From the NCBI GenBank assembly GCA_019245415.1, contig JAFARO010000007.1:124001-188000 (forward strand): a stretch of DNA of 64,000 nt, written 5' to 3'. The notes below the pieces were generated by a model. It worked only from the letters and a program-made list of their open reading frames with translations, made no database searches and was not told where the DNA came from. Both the position numbers and the translations under genes were made by a program. The stretch's first letter is position 1; every line of letters begins with the position of its first letter. The DNA is from Alphaproteobacteria bacterium. Its GTDB lineage: Bacteria > Pseudomonadota > Alphaproteobacteria > Micropepsales > Micropepsaceae. This document shows positions 37,005 to 49,585 of the stretch, piece after piece.

Positions 37005-37495
37005 TCGCCCGATATAATGCCTGCCGGGGTTTTCGCAAAATCCAGCCGCGGGTCGCTGACGCCGACGCGGTGGCGATAGACCATCTCGCCGCCCTTCCAG
37101 CCGCTGAACAGCAGCAGCAGGAAGGCGAGCAGCGACAGCCAGATATAGGCGCTGGAGCCGGCATCGGCGCCCACCCGGTAGCGCAGGATCCAGTCGAGGA
37201 TGGAGACGAGCGACAGCGCCACATTGGCGCCCAGATGCCACCATGCGGCGCTCAGCCTGCGGATCGCAGCGTCGGAGAGGAAATCGATCAGCCCGAGCGT
37301 GCCGGCGGCGGCCGAGGCGACGATGCCCGCGCCGATCAGCCAGAACGCCGCGCGCGCGAAAAACGGATGCTGCGAAGCGTCGTAGCCGATGTCTGCCGCG
37401 AAAGCCGCGCTGTAGAACGCGATGACGAAGGGAACCAACATCGGATGCACCGGATGGTCGCCGATACGGACGGTGGAGCGGGGATTTGTGCGCAT
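37001..37495 (-). CDS. DUF2231 membrane protein
   Basis: A 164-residue inner-membrane protein with four hydrophobic helices and the HPVHPMLVPFVIAFYSAAF motif at the start, which defines DUF2231. The C-terminal GWKGGEMVYRHRVGVSD is also conserved in the family. Members sometimes occur with haem proteins, but the role is unknown. It is coupled to map by a 4-base overlap and is divergent from the CinA-type gene, with an 83-base shared promoter region. Confidence 0.85.
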   Translation of the reverse strand: MRTNPRSTVRIGDHPVHPMLVPFVIAFYSAAFAADIGYDASQHPFFARAAFWLIGAGIVASAAAGTLGLIDFLSDAAIRRLSAAWWHLGANVALSLVSILDWILRYRVGADAGSSAYIWLSLLAFLLLLFSGWKGGEMVYRHRVGVSDPRLDFAKTPAGIISGE

Positions 37496-37578
37496 GATTA
37501 CTTGAAAAACGTGCCGCGGCGCGGCTTGTTCCGGGAACCCGGCTTCAATCGGCGTGCCGCTTGGGCTAAGACGGCGCC

Positions 37579-38328
37579 ATGAGCGACCAGCCCACCGCCG
37601 CGGTCCTGGTGATCGGCGACGAAATCCTTTCCGGCCGCACCCAGGACACCAACACCAATTACATCGCGCGCATGCTTTCGACGCTGGGCATCGACCTCAA
37701 GGAGGCGCGCGTCGTCGGCGACGTCGAAGACGAGATCGTCGCGGCGCTGAATGCGCTCAGGACGCGCTACACCTACGTCTTCACCACCGGCGGCATCGGC
37801 CCCACCCATGACGACATCACCGCCGACGCAGTGGCCAAGGCCTTCGGCGTCGGCATCGACTACCATCCCGAAGTGCTCGCGATGCTGGGCGCGCGCTACA
37901 AGCCTGGCGAGTTCAACGACATGCGCAAGCGCATGGCGCGCATTCCGCTGGGCGCAGAGCTGGTGCGCAACAGCGCCTCGATCGCGCCCGGGATCCACAT
38001 CGGCAATGTGTATGTGATGGCCGGCGTGCCGGCGATCATGCGGGCGATGATGGAGGACATCATGCCCACGCTGCGCCACGGCCAGCTCGTCCACACGGCC
38101 ACGGTCGAGGCCCGCATCGCCGAGGGCCGCATCGCCGAGGGTTTGATGAAAATCCAGCAAGATTTTCCGGCATTGTCGCTCGGCTCCTATCCTTATTACC
38201 GCGAAGACGGTTTCGGCGTGCAATTGGTGGCGCGCGGCCGCGATGCCGCCGATGTCGAGACGGCGGCCCGTGCGATCGAAGCCATGGTGAAGGACCTGGG
38301 CGCGGAGCCCATTCGTATGAATTCTTAA
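37579..38328 (+). CDS. CinA-type molybdopterin-binding fold protein
   Basis: A 249-residue protein matching the N-terminal part of competence/damage-inducible protein CinA (MoCF fold). VIGDEILSGRTQDTNTNYIA and TTGGIGPTHDDITADAVAKAF are the family's key motifs. It lacks the C-terminal nicotinamide-nucleotide amidase domain. Short forms like this are common in Alphaproteobacteria and may act as ADP-ribose pyrophosphatase or in cofactor handling. A specific role is not proved. Confidence 0.88.
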   Translation: MSDQPTAAVLVIGDEILSGRTQDTNTNYIARMLSTLGIDLKEARVVGDVEDEIVAALNALRTRYTYVFTTGGIGPTHDDITADAVAKAFGVGIDYHPEVLAMLGARYKPGEFNDMRKRMARIPLGAELVRNSASIAPGIHIGNVYVMAGVPAIMRAMMEDIMPTLRHGQLVHTATVEARIAEGRIAEGLMKIQQDFPALSLGSYPYYREDGFGVQLVARGRDAADVETAARAIEAMVKDLGAEPIRMNS

Positions 38329-38427
38329 TACGCGCGGGCATGACAAGCGGCGCGGGTCTGTGTATGTTCGCTTCCGGGAGAGGGCTGACACGAGCATGGA
38401 GGCCCCTCTGGGTTGGGGTATGGCGTC

Positions 38428-38700
38428 ATGAAAATTACCAGCGTGGTCGGCGCGGCGGTTGCGGCCGTGATCGTGGCGGCAGGTGTCGCCTTCGCGGGAA
38501 ATTTCGCTTCCAGCCATCAGGCGGACTACTTCGCGGCCGGCACGCATCAATTCTATGTCTGGTGCGCCGGCGGTAGCGACTACACCGCCACCGAAAGCGG
38601 CAGCTCGGCTCCCGACGCGCAAATGCGCCTATACGAGAAAGCCAAGCAGCAGGGACGCAGCACCTGCTGGCCGCTCTGGCAGGGCCGCGTCTCGGGATAG
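38428..38700 (+). CDS. Small exported protein of unknown function
   Basis: A 90-residue protein with a signal peptide (MKITSVVGAAVAAVIVAAGV, cleavage near AFA). The mature part of about 65 residues has two Cys (WCAGG and TCWPLW) and is rich in Gly, Ser and Tyr. GGGG lies nine bases before the ATG at 38428. It is convergent with the CcmI-like gene, with 6 bases between stops. I recognise no family. Confidence 0.6.
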   Translation: MKITSVVGAAVAAVIVAAGVAFAGNFASSHQADYFAAGTHQFYVWCAGGSDYTATESGSSAPDAQMRLYEKAKQQGRSTCWPLWQGRVSG

Positions 38701-38706
38701 CGCCCG

Positions 38707-39585
38707 CTACGGTTCCAGCTTCAATTCCTTCGCTTCCGCATTCAGCGCATCGCGCATGTCGGCGCGGCCGCTCATGGCGCGGCGTGCGTCGGCGAGCGCC
38801 TGTTTTGCCCGTGCGGTGTCGCCAAGTACGGCATAGGAGCGCACCAACCGCTGCCAGCCGGCCGGATCGTCGGGCGACTGCTTGAGCCGCGCCGCCAGTC
38901 CCGCCACCATCGCGCCGATATCGGGCTTGGCCGCCGACATCGCGCGCAGCCGCGCAAGATTGGCGAGCAGCTGCTGACGGAACGCCGTGTTGGCGGGGAG
39001 TTCGTCGGCCAGTCGCTGCCAGTCGGTCTGCGCTTCGGCGAATTGTCCGCGCGAGGCGGCGAGCTGGCCGAGGAAGAACAGCGCCACGCGGTCGCGGCCG
39101 TCGAGCGACAGCGCGATGCGGAAAGCCCGTTCGGACTCGTCCGACAGGCGCCCACCCGCGGCGCCGACCAGCGCCAAGCCGTAATCCGAATAAACCGCGG
39201 GATCGGCGCTCTTCTGGCTGCGCGACAATTCAATGGCGCGCTCGAAAGCCTTGATTGCGTCGACGCAGTCGTCGCCATCCATGTAGGCGCGGCCGAGCAG
39301 GCGCCAGCCGCGCAGATCGTCCGGCGTCCGGCGCAGATGGCCCACCAGCGCCGCGATCGCGCCGTTGCGGTCGTGGACGCGATTGCCTTCCAGCGTCCTC
39401 ACCGCGAGCTCCGGGCGGCCGAGAACGCCATAGATCGCCAGTCCCGCCGCGACCACGAACAGCGCCAAACCCACCGTCGCAAGCGCGCGCGGACGTCCTT
39501 GCGGAAGTCCGAAGGCGGGCCATGCCACGAACAGCGCGGCCAGCAGCGCGAGCACCAGGAAAATCGCGATCGCAAGCACCGTCAT
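38707..39585 (-). CDS. TPR membrane protein, CcmI/CycH-like
   Basis: A 292-residue protein with two N-terminal helices (about 3-22 and 33-53) and then several TPR motifs (DDLRGWRLLGRAYMDGDD, RVALFFLGQLAASRGQFAEA, PAGWQRLVRSYAVLGDTARA). This is the layout of CcmI/CycH, which holds apocytochrome c for haem ligation. No other ccm gene is nearby and the first helices are closer than usual, so the assignment is by architecture. The start overlaps the trmJ stop (ATGA at 39582-39585). Confidence 0.7.
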   Translation of the reverse strand: MTVLAIAIFLVLALLAALFVAWPAFGLPQGRPRALATVGLALFVVAAGLAIYGVLGRPELAVRTLEGNRVHDRNGAIAALVGHLRRTPDDLRGWRLLGRAYMDGDDCVDAIKAFERAIELSRSQKSADPAVYSDYGLALVGAAGGRLSDESERAFRIALSLDGRDRVALFFLGQLAASRGQFAEAQTDWQRLADELPANTAFRQQLLANLARLRAMSAAKPDIGAMVAGLAARLKQSPDDPAGWQRLVRSYAVLGDTARAKQALADARRAMSGRADMRDALNAEAKELKLEP

Positions 39586-40322
39586 GTGCGCGTCACCCGG
39601 TGCTTGCCTTTGGACAGCGCCACGATCATGCCGCGCAGGGTCTGGACCTCCTGATAGGTGAGCCGCGCCCGGTGCACGCTGGCACGGATGGCGCGGATCA
39701 TGGCGCCGCGCTTGTCGGGCGGAAAGAGGAAACCGCTCTCCAGCAGCTCGCGCTCGAGATGCTCGAAGAGCTGGAAAAGTTCGGTGCGCGTTGGCATCCG
39801 GTGAACCGGGCCGTGCTCGATGCGCGCGGCGGGCGTCTGGTCGGCGCTCAAAAACCATTCATAGGCGACGAGCAGCACCGCCTGGCCGAGATTGATCGAG
39901 GAGAAATCGGACGTGGGAATGGTGACGACCGCGTCGGCGAGCGAGATCTCGTCGTTCTCCAGCCCTGCGCGCTCGTTGCCGAAGACGATGCCGCATGTGG
40001 CGCCGCGCGCCGACGCCAGCCGCAGCCGCCGCACCGCCTCCTTGGGCGTCAGCACTTCCTTGGTCACGCCGCGTTCGCGCGCGGTCGTTGCGTAGACCAG
40101 GTTGAGATCGCCGATGCCGCTCTTGAGGTCCGCGAAGAGGCGCGCCCCCTCCAGCAGATCGGCCGCGCCCACCGCCATCGCCTGCGCCTTGGAGTTGGGC
40201 CAAGCGCCGCGCGGATTGACCAGCCGCAGATCGCGCAAGCCGAAATTCTTCATCGCCCGCGCCGCGGCGCCGATATTCTCGCCGAGCTGGGGATGGGAAA
40301 GAACGACGGCGGGGACCGTCAT
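39582..40322 (-). CDS. trmJ: tRNA (cytidine/uridine-2'-O-)-methyltransferase, TrmJ-like
   Basis: A SPOUT-fold RNA methyltransferase of 246 residues. The three SpoU motifs are [25 protein letters not shown] and [16 protein letters not shown]. The C-terminal extension ([17 protein letters not shown]) is typical of TrmJ, which methylates position 32 of tRNA. Other SpoU paralogues differ there, so the symbol is probable. It is coupled to the CcmI-like gene by ATGA and is divergent from icd. Confidence 0.88.
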   Translation of the reverse strand: MTVPAVVLSHPQLGENIGAAARAMKNFGLRDLRLVNPRGAWPNSKAQAMAVGAADLLEGARLFADLKSGIGDLNLVYATTARERGVTKEVLTPKEAVRRLRLASARGATCGIVFGNERAGLENDEISLADAVVTIPTSDFSSINLGQAVLLVAYEWFLSADQTPAARIEHGPVHRMPTRTELFQLFEHLERELLESGFLFPPDKRGAMIRAIRASVHRARLTYQEVQTLRGMIVALSKGKHRVTRT

Positions 40323-40411
40323 TTACGTGCGTCCCTGGGCCTTCGCGTGTCGCTTTGACGCTGCATCTTGCGCTCGCTATACCCCGCGCCAGCGAAAATT
40401 CCGAGGCCCCC

Positions 40412-41623
40412 ATGCAAAAGATCAAAGTCGCCAATCCCGTGGTCGAGCTCGACGGCGACGAGATGACCCGCATCATCTGGGACCTGATCAAGAAGAAGCT
40501 GATTCTGCCCTACCTCGACATCGGCCTCGAATATTACGACCTCGGCATCGAGCATCGCGACGCCACCAACGACCAGGTGACGGTGGACGCGGCCCATGCG
40601 ATCCAGAAGCACGGCGTCGGCGTCAAATGCGCCACCATTACGCCCGACGAGGCGCGGGTGAAGGAATTCGGCCTCAAGGAGATGTGGAAGTCGCCCAACG
40701 GCACGATCCGCAACATCCTGGGCGGCGTCATCTTCCGCGAGCCGATCATATGCAAGAACGTGCCGCGGCTCGTGCCGGGCTGGACCAAGCCCATCGTCGT
40801 CGGCCGCCATGCCTTCGGCGACCAGTACCGCGCCACCGACTTCCGCTATCCCGGCAAGGGCACGCTCACCGTCAAATTCGTCGGCGCGGACGGCACGGTG
40901 ATCGAGAAGGAAGTGTTCAAGGCGCCGGGCGCCGGCGTGGCGCTGGCGATGTACAATCTCGACGAATCGATCCGCGATTTCGCGCGCGCCTCGATGAACT
41001 ACGCGCTGGCGCGCACCTATCCGCTCTACCTCTCGACCAAGAACACGATCCTGAAGGCCTATGACGGCCGCTTCAAGGACATCTTCCAGGACGTCTTCGA
41101 CGAGGAGTTCGCGGCCAGGTTCAAGGCGGCCGGCATCACCTACGAGCATCGCCTGATCGACGACATGGTCGCCTCGGCGCTGAAGTGGGAGGGCGGCTAT
41201 GTCTGGGCCTGCAAGAACTACGACGGCGACGTCCAGTCCGACACGGTGGCGCAGGGGTTCGGCTCGCTCGGGCTGATGACCAGCGTGCTGACCACGCCGG
41301 ACGGCAAGATCGTCGAGGCGGAAGCCGCGCATGGCACGGTGACGCGGCACTATCGCGAGCATCAGAAAGGCAAGGCGACCTCGACCAATTCCATCGCCTC
41401 GATCTTCGCCTGGACGCGCGGTCTCGCCCATCGCGCCAAGCTCGACGGAAATGCCGCGCTCGACACATTCGCGCACACGCTCGAGAAAGTCTGCGTCGAC
41501 ACGGTGGAGAGCGGGTTCATGACCAAGGACCTGGCGCTGCTCGTCGGCCCCGAGCAGAAATGGCTCACCACCGAAGGCTTCCTCGACAAGGTGGACGAGA
41601 ATCTGAAGAAGGCGATGACATAG
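40412..41623 (+). CDS. icd: NADP-dependent isocitrate dehydrogenase
   Basis: Oxidises isocitrate to 2-oxoglutarate in the citric acid cycle. A 403-residue dimeric enzyme of the eukaryote-like subfamily: N-terminal [30 protein letters not shown] (substrate loop), IDDMVAS and [10 protein letters not shown] (metal), and [31 protein letters not shown]. This form is usual in Alphaproteobacteria. The ATG at 40412 begins [18 protein letters not shown]. It is followed by an exported-protein gene 2 bases later. Confidence 0.97.
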   Translation: MQKIKVANPVVELDGDEMTRIIWDLIKKKLILPYLDIGLEYYDLGIEHRDATNDQVTVDAAHAIQKHGVGVKCATITPDEARVKEFGLKEMWKSPNGTIRNILGGVIFREPIICKNVPRLVPGWTKPIVVGRHAFGDQYRATDFRYPGKGTLTVKFVGADGTVIEKEVFKAPGAGVALAMYNLDESIRDFARASMNYALARTYPLYLSTKNTILKAYDGRFKDIFQDVFDEEFAARFKAAGITYEHRLIDDMVASALKWEGGYVWACKNYDGDVQSDTVAQGFGSLGLMTSVLTTPDGKIVEAEAAHGTVTRHYREHQKGKATSTNSIASIFAWTRGLAHRAKLDGNAALDTFAHTLEKVCVDTVESGFMTKDLALLVGPEQKWLTTEGFLDKVDENLKKAMT

Positions 41624-41625
41624 CG

Positions 41626-42480
41626 ATGCATGCACGTCTCTCGATCCTTGCGACCGCGGCGCTTCTTTTCTTCGCGGGCGTGCCGGCCCACGCCGCGTGG
41701 GAGTTGGAGAAGGAAGGGACGACCTGCTTTTCTACGGGTCCAAGCGACGGCGAGGCCACAATCTCCGTGGTGGCTTTCGGGCCGCAGACCTTTCTGCTTA
41801 TCACTGCCAACAGCTTCCCGCAGGAGCGCCGCACCTATCCCATTGCGCTCAGCTTCGACGATGGCGCGGCGCGGTCCGTCAACGCGGAAGGGCACGATAG
41901 GAGCTACGGAGTTCCTCTGGCACCATGGCTCTACGATGCGCTACATGACAGCGCTCGACTGGAGGTTTCGACCGGCCGAAACCGCTACGACTTCGCGCTT
42001 GCGGGAATCGTCAAGGCGATCGACGACATACTCGCTTGCTCGGGGTTCGGCAGCTATTCCGCCGTAAGCGCCCATGTTCCGCAGCCGATTGCCGGAACTG
42101 CTTGGACCATTCTGGATCCTATCGTGGGCACCAACGATTGCGCAGTGCGTCGCAACGGAGACGCTATCGACACCACGCTCGGCCTCAATAAATCTGGCAA
42201 CGTCGTGCTCTCCGGCGGGCGCTCGGACTGGGCGATGCCGGCGGCCACCGTGGAGGCAACGCTCGGCATCGGGGATGCGGCGCCCGTAGAGATCAAGGCG
42301 GGCGTGTTCACCAATATAGTCATCGTCACCTTGGATAAGGATCAGATCGAAGCGCTCAGAAGCGCCAAGTCGCTCAAATGGACGTTCACCTGGGGCCTTT
42401 TCGCCGCAGACGTTACCGACGCCGACAAGGCGCTCGACGCGCTGCGCGCGTGCCAGGAGAAACGGCACAAGACGCCATGA
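41626..42480 (+). CDS. Exported protein of unknown function
   Basis: A 284-residue protein with a signal peptide (MHARLSILATAALLFFAGVP, cleavage after AHA). The mature part is beta-rich, with Cys residues at TTCFSTGPS, LACSGFG, DCAVRR and RACQEK. It looks like the sort of periplasmic protein that is often annotated as 'invasion-associated', but I see no clear motif for that. The start codon is 2 bases after icd. Its stop overlaps the acetyltransferase start (ATGA). Confidence 0.65.
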   Translation: MHARLSILATAALLFFAGVPAHAAWELEKEGTTCFSTGPSDGEATISVVAFGPQTFLLITANSFPQERRTYPIALSFDDGAARSVNAEGHDRSYGVPLAPWLYDALHDSARLEVSTGRNRYDFALAGIVKAIDDILACSGFGSYSAVSAHVPQPIAGTAWTILDPIVGTNDCAVRRNGDAIDTTLGLNKSGNVVLSGGRSDWAMPAATVEATLGIGDAAPVEIKAGVFTNIVIVTLDKDQIEALRSAKSLKWTFTWGLFAADVTDADKALDALRACQEKRHKTP

Positions 42481-42911
42481 TGTCCGTCCGGCCTCTCGCT
42501 GCAGCCGACAGGGAGGCGTGGCTTCCGCTGTGGGCGGGTTATCTCGCATTCTACGAGGCGACGGTGTCGGACGACGTCACCGAGACGACTTTCGCGAGGC
42601 TGACCGGAAACGACCCGAAGATGTTCGCACTCGCGGCCGAGCGCAATGGCCGCGTCATCGGCATCGCGCAATGCGTCGTACACGATTCGACTTGGTCGCA
42701 AGCGCCGTATGTCTATCTAAGCGACCTGTTCGTTGCACCCGAGGCTCGCGGCAGCGGCGCCGGATGCGCTCTGATCGAAGCCGTCTACGATCGCGCCGAT
42801 CGCATGGGCGCCGCGCGCGTCTACTGGCTGACGCATCACACCAACGCGACCGCACGCAAGCTCTATGATGCCGTTGCGACAAACGACGGCTTCATCGAGT
42901 ACAGGCGATGA
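42477..42911 (+). CDS. GNAT-family N-acetyltransferase
   Basis: A 144-residue acetyltransferase of the GNAT fold. The acetyl-CoA loop is PEARGSGAGCALIEAV (R-x-x-G-x-G/A pattern), preceded by YLSDLFVAP and followed by VYWLTHHTNATARKLYDAV. It starts at 42477, overlapping the upstream stop, with a second Met directly after. It is part of the run with the GFA-family gene. The substrate (amine) is unknown. Confidence 0.88.
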   Translation: MMSVRPLAAADREAWLPLWAGYLAFYEATVSDDVTETTFARLTGNDPKMFALAAERNGRVIGIAQCVVHDSTWSQAPYVYLSDLFVAPEARGSGAGCALIEAVYDRADRMGAARVYWLTHHTNATARKLYDAVATNDGFIEYRR

Positions 42912-43300
42912 CCGTTCGCACCGCGCGCTGCTGCTGCGGCGATTGTTCGATCACGGTCGAAGGCGAGCCGAGCCTGAATGCGCTCTGCCACTGCACGAGT
43001 TGCAGGCGGCGCACGGGATCGGCGTTCGGCTGGTCGGCTTATTTCCCGGACGAGAGGGTCTTGGCCAAGAGCGGCCACCTGGAAGTTTATGCCAAGGAGG
43101 GCGACGGCGGGTACCGGCGCTTTTTCTGCGCGCGCTGCGGCACCACGCTCCATTGGAAGTCCTTCGGCTTCCTGCCCGATCAGACCGGCGTCGCGGGCGG
43201 ATGCTTCGTCGACGATAAGCTGCCCGAGCCCAATCTGTCGGCGCAGGACAGGGATCGTTGCGCCTGGCTCAGCCTGCCTTCGGCCTGGCTTCGGACGTAG
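42908..43300 (+). CDS. GFA-family (CENP-V/glutathione-dependent formaldehyde-activating) protein
   Basis: A 130-residue zinc protein. The Cys pattern of the GFA fold is clear: ARCCCGDCSITVEG, CHCTSCRRRTGSAFG and FFCARCGTTLHW. The founding members were linked with S-hydroxymethylglutathione formation, but most homologues are not proved to do this. Its start overlaps the GNAT stop (ATGA). It is convergent with the VOC gene, with 6 bases between stops. Confidence 0.9.
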   Translation: MTVRTARCCCGDCSITVEGEPSLNALCHCTSCRRRTGSAFGWSAYFPDERVLAKSGHLEVYAKEGDGGYRRFFCARCGTTLHWKSFGFLPDQTGVAGGCFVDDKLPEPNLSAQDRDRCAWLSLPSAWLRT

Positions 43301-43306
43301 CGCGCT

Positions 43307-43696
43307 TCAGCCGCGCGCCACCATGCCCATCAAGGCCAGCGCATTGCCGTCGGGATCGAAGAATTCGCGCAAACGCAGTTCGTGCGTCTCCGTGCGCTGG
43401 ACGATCTGCGCCGCGCCGGTGAACGTCACGCCGCGCCGCTCCAGCGCCTCGCCCAGCCGGTCGATGTCGGGGGCGTTGAAATAGAGGATGGCACCGCCGA
43501 TCGGCGTGCCCGGCTTGACGTTGCTGCCCACCATCAGCCGCAAACCTTCGAGCTGGAAAAACAGCATGCCGGCGGCCTCGAACAGCAGCGGCAGGCCCAA
43601 GACGTCGCGGTAGAAGGCGCGCGCACGATCGAGATCGCTGCAGACGAGGCCCACCTGGACCAGGTTCCGCCCCGCCAGGGACAATGTTTCGCTCAT
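43307..43696 (-). CDS. VOC/glyoxalase-fold protein
   Basis: A 129-residue protein of the vicinal oxygen chelate fold with the paired beta-alpha-beta-beta-beta modules: QVGLVCSDLDRARAFYRDVLGL, then ILYFNAPDIDRLGEAL and REFFDPDGNALALMGMV. The terminal Glu-x-Phe-x-Asp-Pro-Asp-Gly is typical of glyoxalase or dioxygenase relatives. The substrate is unknown. Its promoter faces that of a MarR gene. A perfect palindrome covers the -35 region of a TAATAT -10 (43734-43739), so MarR probably represses it. Confidence 0.9.
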   Translation of the reverse strand: MSETLSLAGRNLVQVGLVCSDLDRARAFYRDVLGLPLLFEAAGMLFFQLEGLRLMVGSNVKPGTPIGGAILYFNAPDIDRLGEALERRGVTFTGAAQIVQRTETHELRLREFFDPDGNALALMGMVARG

Positions 43697-43749
43697 CGCA
43701 AGCCCTGCCTTTCGCCGGCGGCTCCGGACCGCTATATTAGGGAGCCGCA

Positions 43750-43768
43750 TTGTTAGGTTACCTAACAA
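43750..43768. promoter_or_regulatory. Palindromic operator in the VOC-MarR intergenic region
   Basis: TTGTTAGGTTACCTAACAA is a perfect inverted repeat, 9-base arms around one T. It lies between the divergent VOC and MarR genes, 54 bases from the VOC start and 26 bases before the MarR start. It is the obvious binding site for the adjacent MarR protein. Confidence 0.75.
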
Positions 43769-43793
43769 TCACGCCAGCGCGAAGGCTTGTCAA

Positions 43794-44257
43794 GTGCCGC
43801 ACAGCGTTCCTTCCGTCGAAGCCACGGCCGACCGGCTGCACAGCGCGGCGATCCATCTGCTGCGTCATGTGCGCAAGGAAGACGCGCAATCGGGCATCTC
43901 CGGCGCGCAGCTCAGCGCACTTTCGGTGCTGGTCTTCGCGGGGCCGCAGACGCTCGGCGCCCTGGCCCGCGCCGAGCAGGTGACGCCGCCCACCATGTCG
44001 CAGCTCGTCAATGCGCTGGAGAAGCAGGGGCTGGCGCGGCGCAAGGACCGCGACCGCCGCTCCATCCTGGTTTCGGCGACGGCGGAGGGGCGCAGGCTGC
44101 TGCAGGCCGGTCGCCGCCGCAGGCTCAAGCGCCTCGCCAGAGCGCTGGCGGCGCTCGCGCCCGAGAAGCTCGCGCTGCTCGGCGAGGCGGCCGACCTCCT
44201 GCTGCGGGCGACGGCCGCCGCCGAGACCGAACAAGCCGGGGATGACAATCGCCGCCG

Positions 44258-44261
<4 letters not shown>
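43794..44261 (+). CDS. MarR-family transcriptional regulator
   Basis: A 155-residue winged-helix regulator. The DNA-binding part is [40 protein letters not shown] and [18 protein letters not shown], as in MarR/SlyA proteins. The start is GTG at 43794. A perfect palindrome sits just upstream, so it is probably autoregulated and represses the VOC gene. The stop overlaps the alaS ATG (ATGA at 44258-44261), so its operator may also affect alaS. Confidence 0.92.
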
Positions 44262-46935
<2,674 letters not shown>

Positions 46936-46939
<4 letters not shown>

Positions 46940-48219
46940 CGACAGCCGCCGCCGCGCTCGCCACCCGCCCGCCGACGGCGCGCCATCGCAGCTATGTCCT
47001 GCTCGAAGGCGGCCAGGCCGGCGGCGCGCTGGGGCGCATGATCGAGGTCGTCCTGGTGACGCTGATCGTCGCCAATGTCTTCGCCTACATCCTGCAGAGT
47101 ATCCCCAGCGTCGATGCGCGCTATGCCGATTTCTTCGGCTGGCTGGAGGCGGTCTCCGTCGTGGCGTTCACCATCGAGTACCTGGCGAGGTTGTGGACCG
47201 CGCCCGAGGATCCGACCGTCAAAGGCGGGCGTTTCGCCGGCCGCATCCGCTTCGGGCTGCGGCCGATGATGCTGATCGATCTGTTGAGCTTCGCGCCGGC
47301 CTATATCGCGCTGTTCATTCCTTTCGTCGATCTCAGAGTCCTGCGGCTGATCCGCTTGCTGCGCCTGCTCAAGATCGCGCGCTATTCGCCGGCGCTGTCC
47401 ACCCTGATGCAGGTGCTGGCCGAGGAGCGCCGCGCGCTCTACGGCACCGTCCTGCTGCTGCTCTGCGCCATGGTGTTCGCGGCTGCCGCCATGCATGTGA
47501 TCGAGGGCAGTACGCCGGGTGCCAACGAATCCTTCAAGACCATGCCGGGTGCGATGTATTGGGCGATCACCACGCTGACGACCGTGGGCTATGGCGACGT
47601 CGTGCCGACGACGGGGGTCGGCCGGTTCATCGCCGGGCTGACGATGATCGTGGGGCTGGGGCTGTTCGCGCTGCCCGTCGGCATCGTCGCCACCGGCTTC
47701 GTCAACTCGATCCATCGCCGCGACTTCGTCGTCACCTTCGGCATGCTCTCGCGCGTGCCGCTGTTCCGCGGCATCGATGCGCAGATCATCGGCGAGATGA
47801 TGGTGATGCTGCGCGCGCGCGCGGTGACAGCGGGTACCGTGATCTCGGCGGCGGGCGCACGTGCCGACGCGATGTATTTCGTCATCTCCGGCGAGGTCGA
47901 AGCGACCCTGCAGAACCGCAAGATCCGCTTCCGCAGCGGCGATTTCTTCGGCGAGCTGGCTCTCCTCGAACAGACCATGCGCGCGGCCACCGTGGTGGCG
48001 ACGGAGCCGTCGCGGATCCTCACCCTCTCGGTCGACGACTTCAACCATCTGCTCAGCAAGCATCCCGGCCTGGAGCGGCGCATCCACCGCATGGCCGCGG
48101 CGCGCGCCGAGGACATCGCCCAGGCCGGCGCGATTTCGGAATCCGAGATCAAGGCCGCGCGCCGCATGCGCCGCCGCGCCGAGCGCGCGCCCGAAGCCGA
48201 GAGCCTGGCCGAGGAATAA
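46936..48219 (+). CDS. Cyclic-nucleotide-regulated potassium channel (MloK1-like)
   Basis: A 427-residue six-helix channel. Helices S1-S4 are at about 36-150, with an Arg-rich S4 ([17 protein letters not shown]). The pore has the potassium filter TVGYGD at residues 216-221. A C-terminal cyclic-nucleotide-binding domain (about 275-385) shows [18 protein letters not shown] and [11 protein letters not shown] with the phosphate-binding Arg. The architecture matches MloK1 of Mesorhizobium. The start overlaps alaS (ATGA). It ends at a terminator shared with recA. Confidence 0.93.
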
Positions 48220-48246
48220 CCGCAAGACGGCCGCGCAAAGAGCGAA

Positions 48247-48268
48247 GGGGCGCCTTTTCAGGCGCCCC
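48247..48268. terminator. Bidirectional terminator between the channel and recA
   Basis: GGGGCGCC-TTTTCA-GGCGCCCC forms an 8-bp GC stem between two convergent genes. On the minus strand it is followed by TTCGCTCTTT, on the plus strand by CTCTGG, so termination of recA is better supported. Confidence 0.7.
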
Positions 48269-48335
48269 CTCTGGAGCCGTTCCCCATGCCAACAGGGAAA
48301 GGCAACCCGTTCGCGCGTCCCGGCCCCTTAGGGCC

Positions 48336-49418
<1,083 letters not shown>

Positions 49419-49490
49419 GATGTCCGCCTCCTTATTCCACAGCGTCCCCCGCTTCCGAAAGCGAAATCAGGGCACCGGGAGGCGAACTTC

Positions 49491-49505
49491 GTACATATTT
49501 TGTTC
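49491..49505 (-). promoter_or_regulatory. SOS box upstream of recA (one mismatch)
   Basis: On the minus strand GAAC-AAAATAT-GTAC matches GAAC-N7-GAAC at seven of eight positions. It lies 73 bases upstream of the recA start, next to a TTGTCA (-35) at 49510-49515. Confidence 0.7.
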
Positions 49506-49585
49506 TCGTTGACAAGCGTTTCGTTAAACCATTGAATTGGTGTGATTATTTATGTTTGTTCCGCAATGGTTCCGGACCGATTTGA

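Noticed and set aside
49524..49538. TTAA-ACCATTG-AATT as a CtrA site before the glycosyltransferase at 49586
   Set aside because: The second half-site is AATT, not TTAA.
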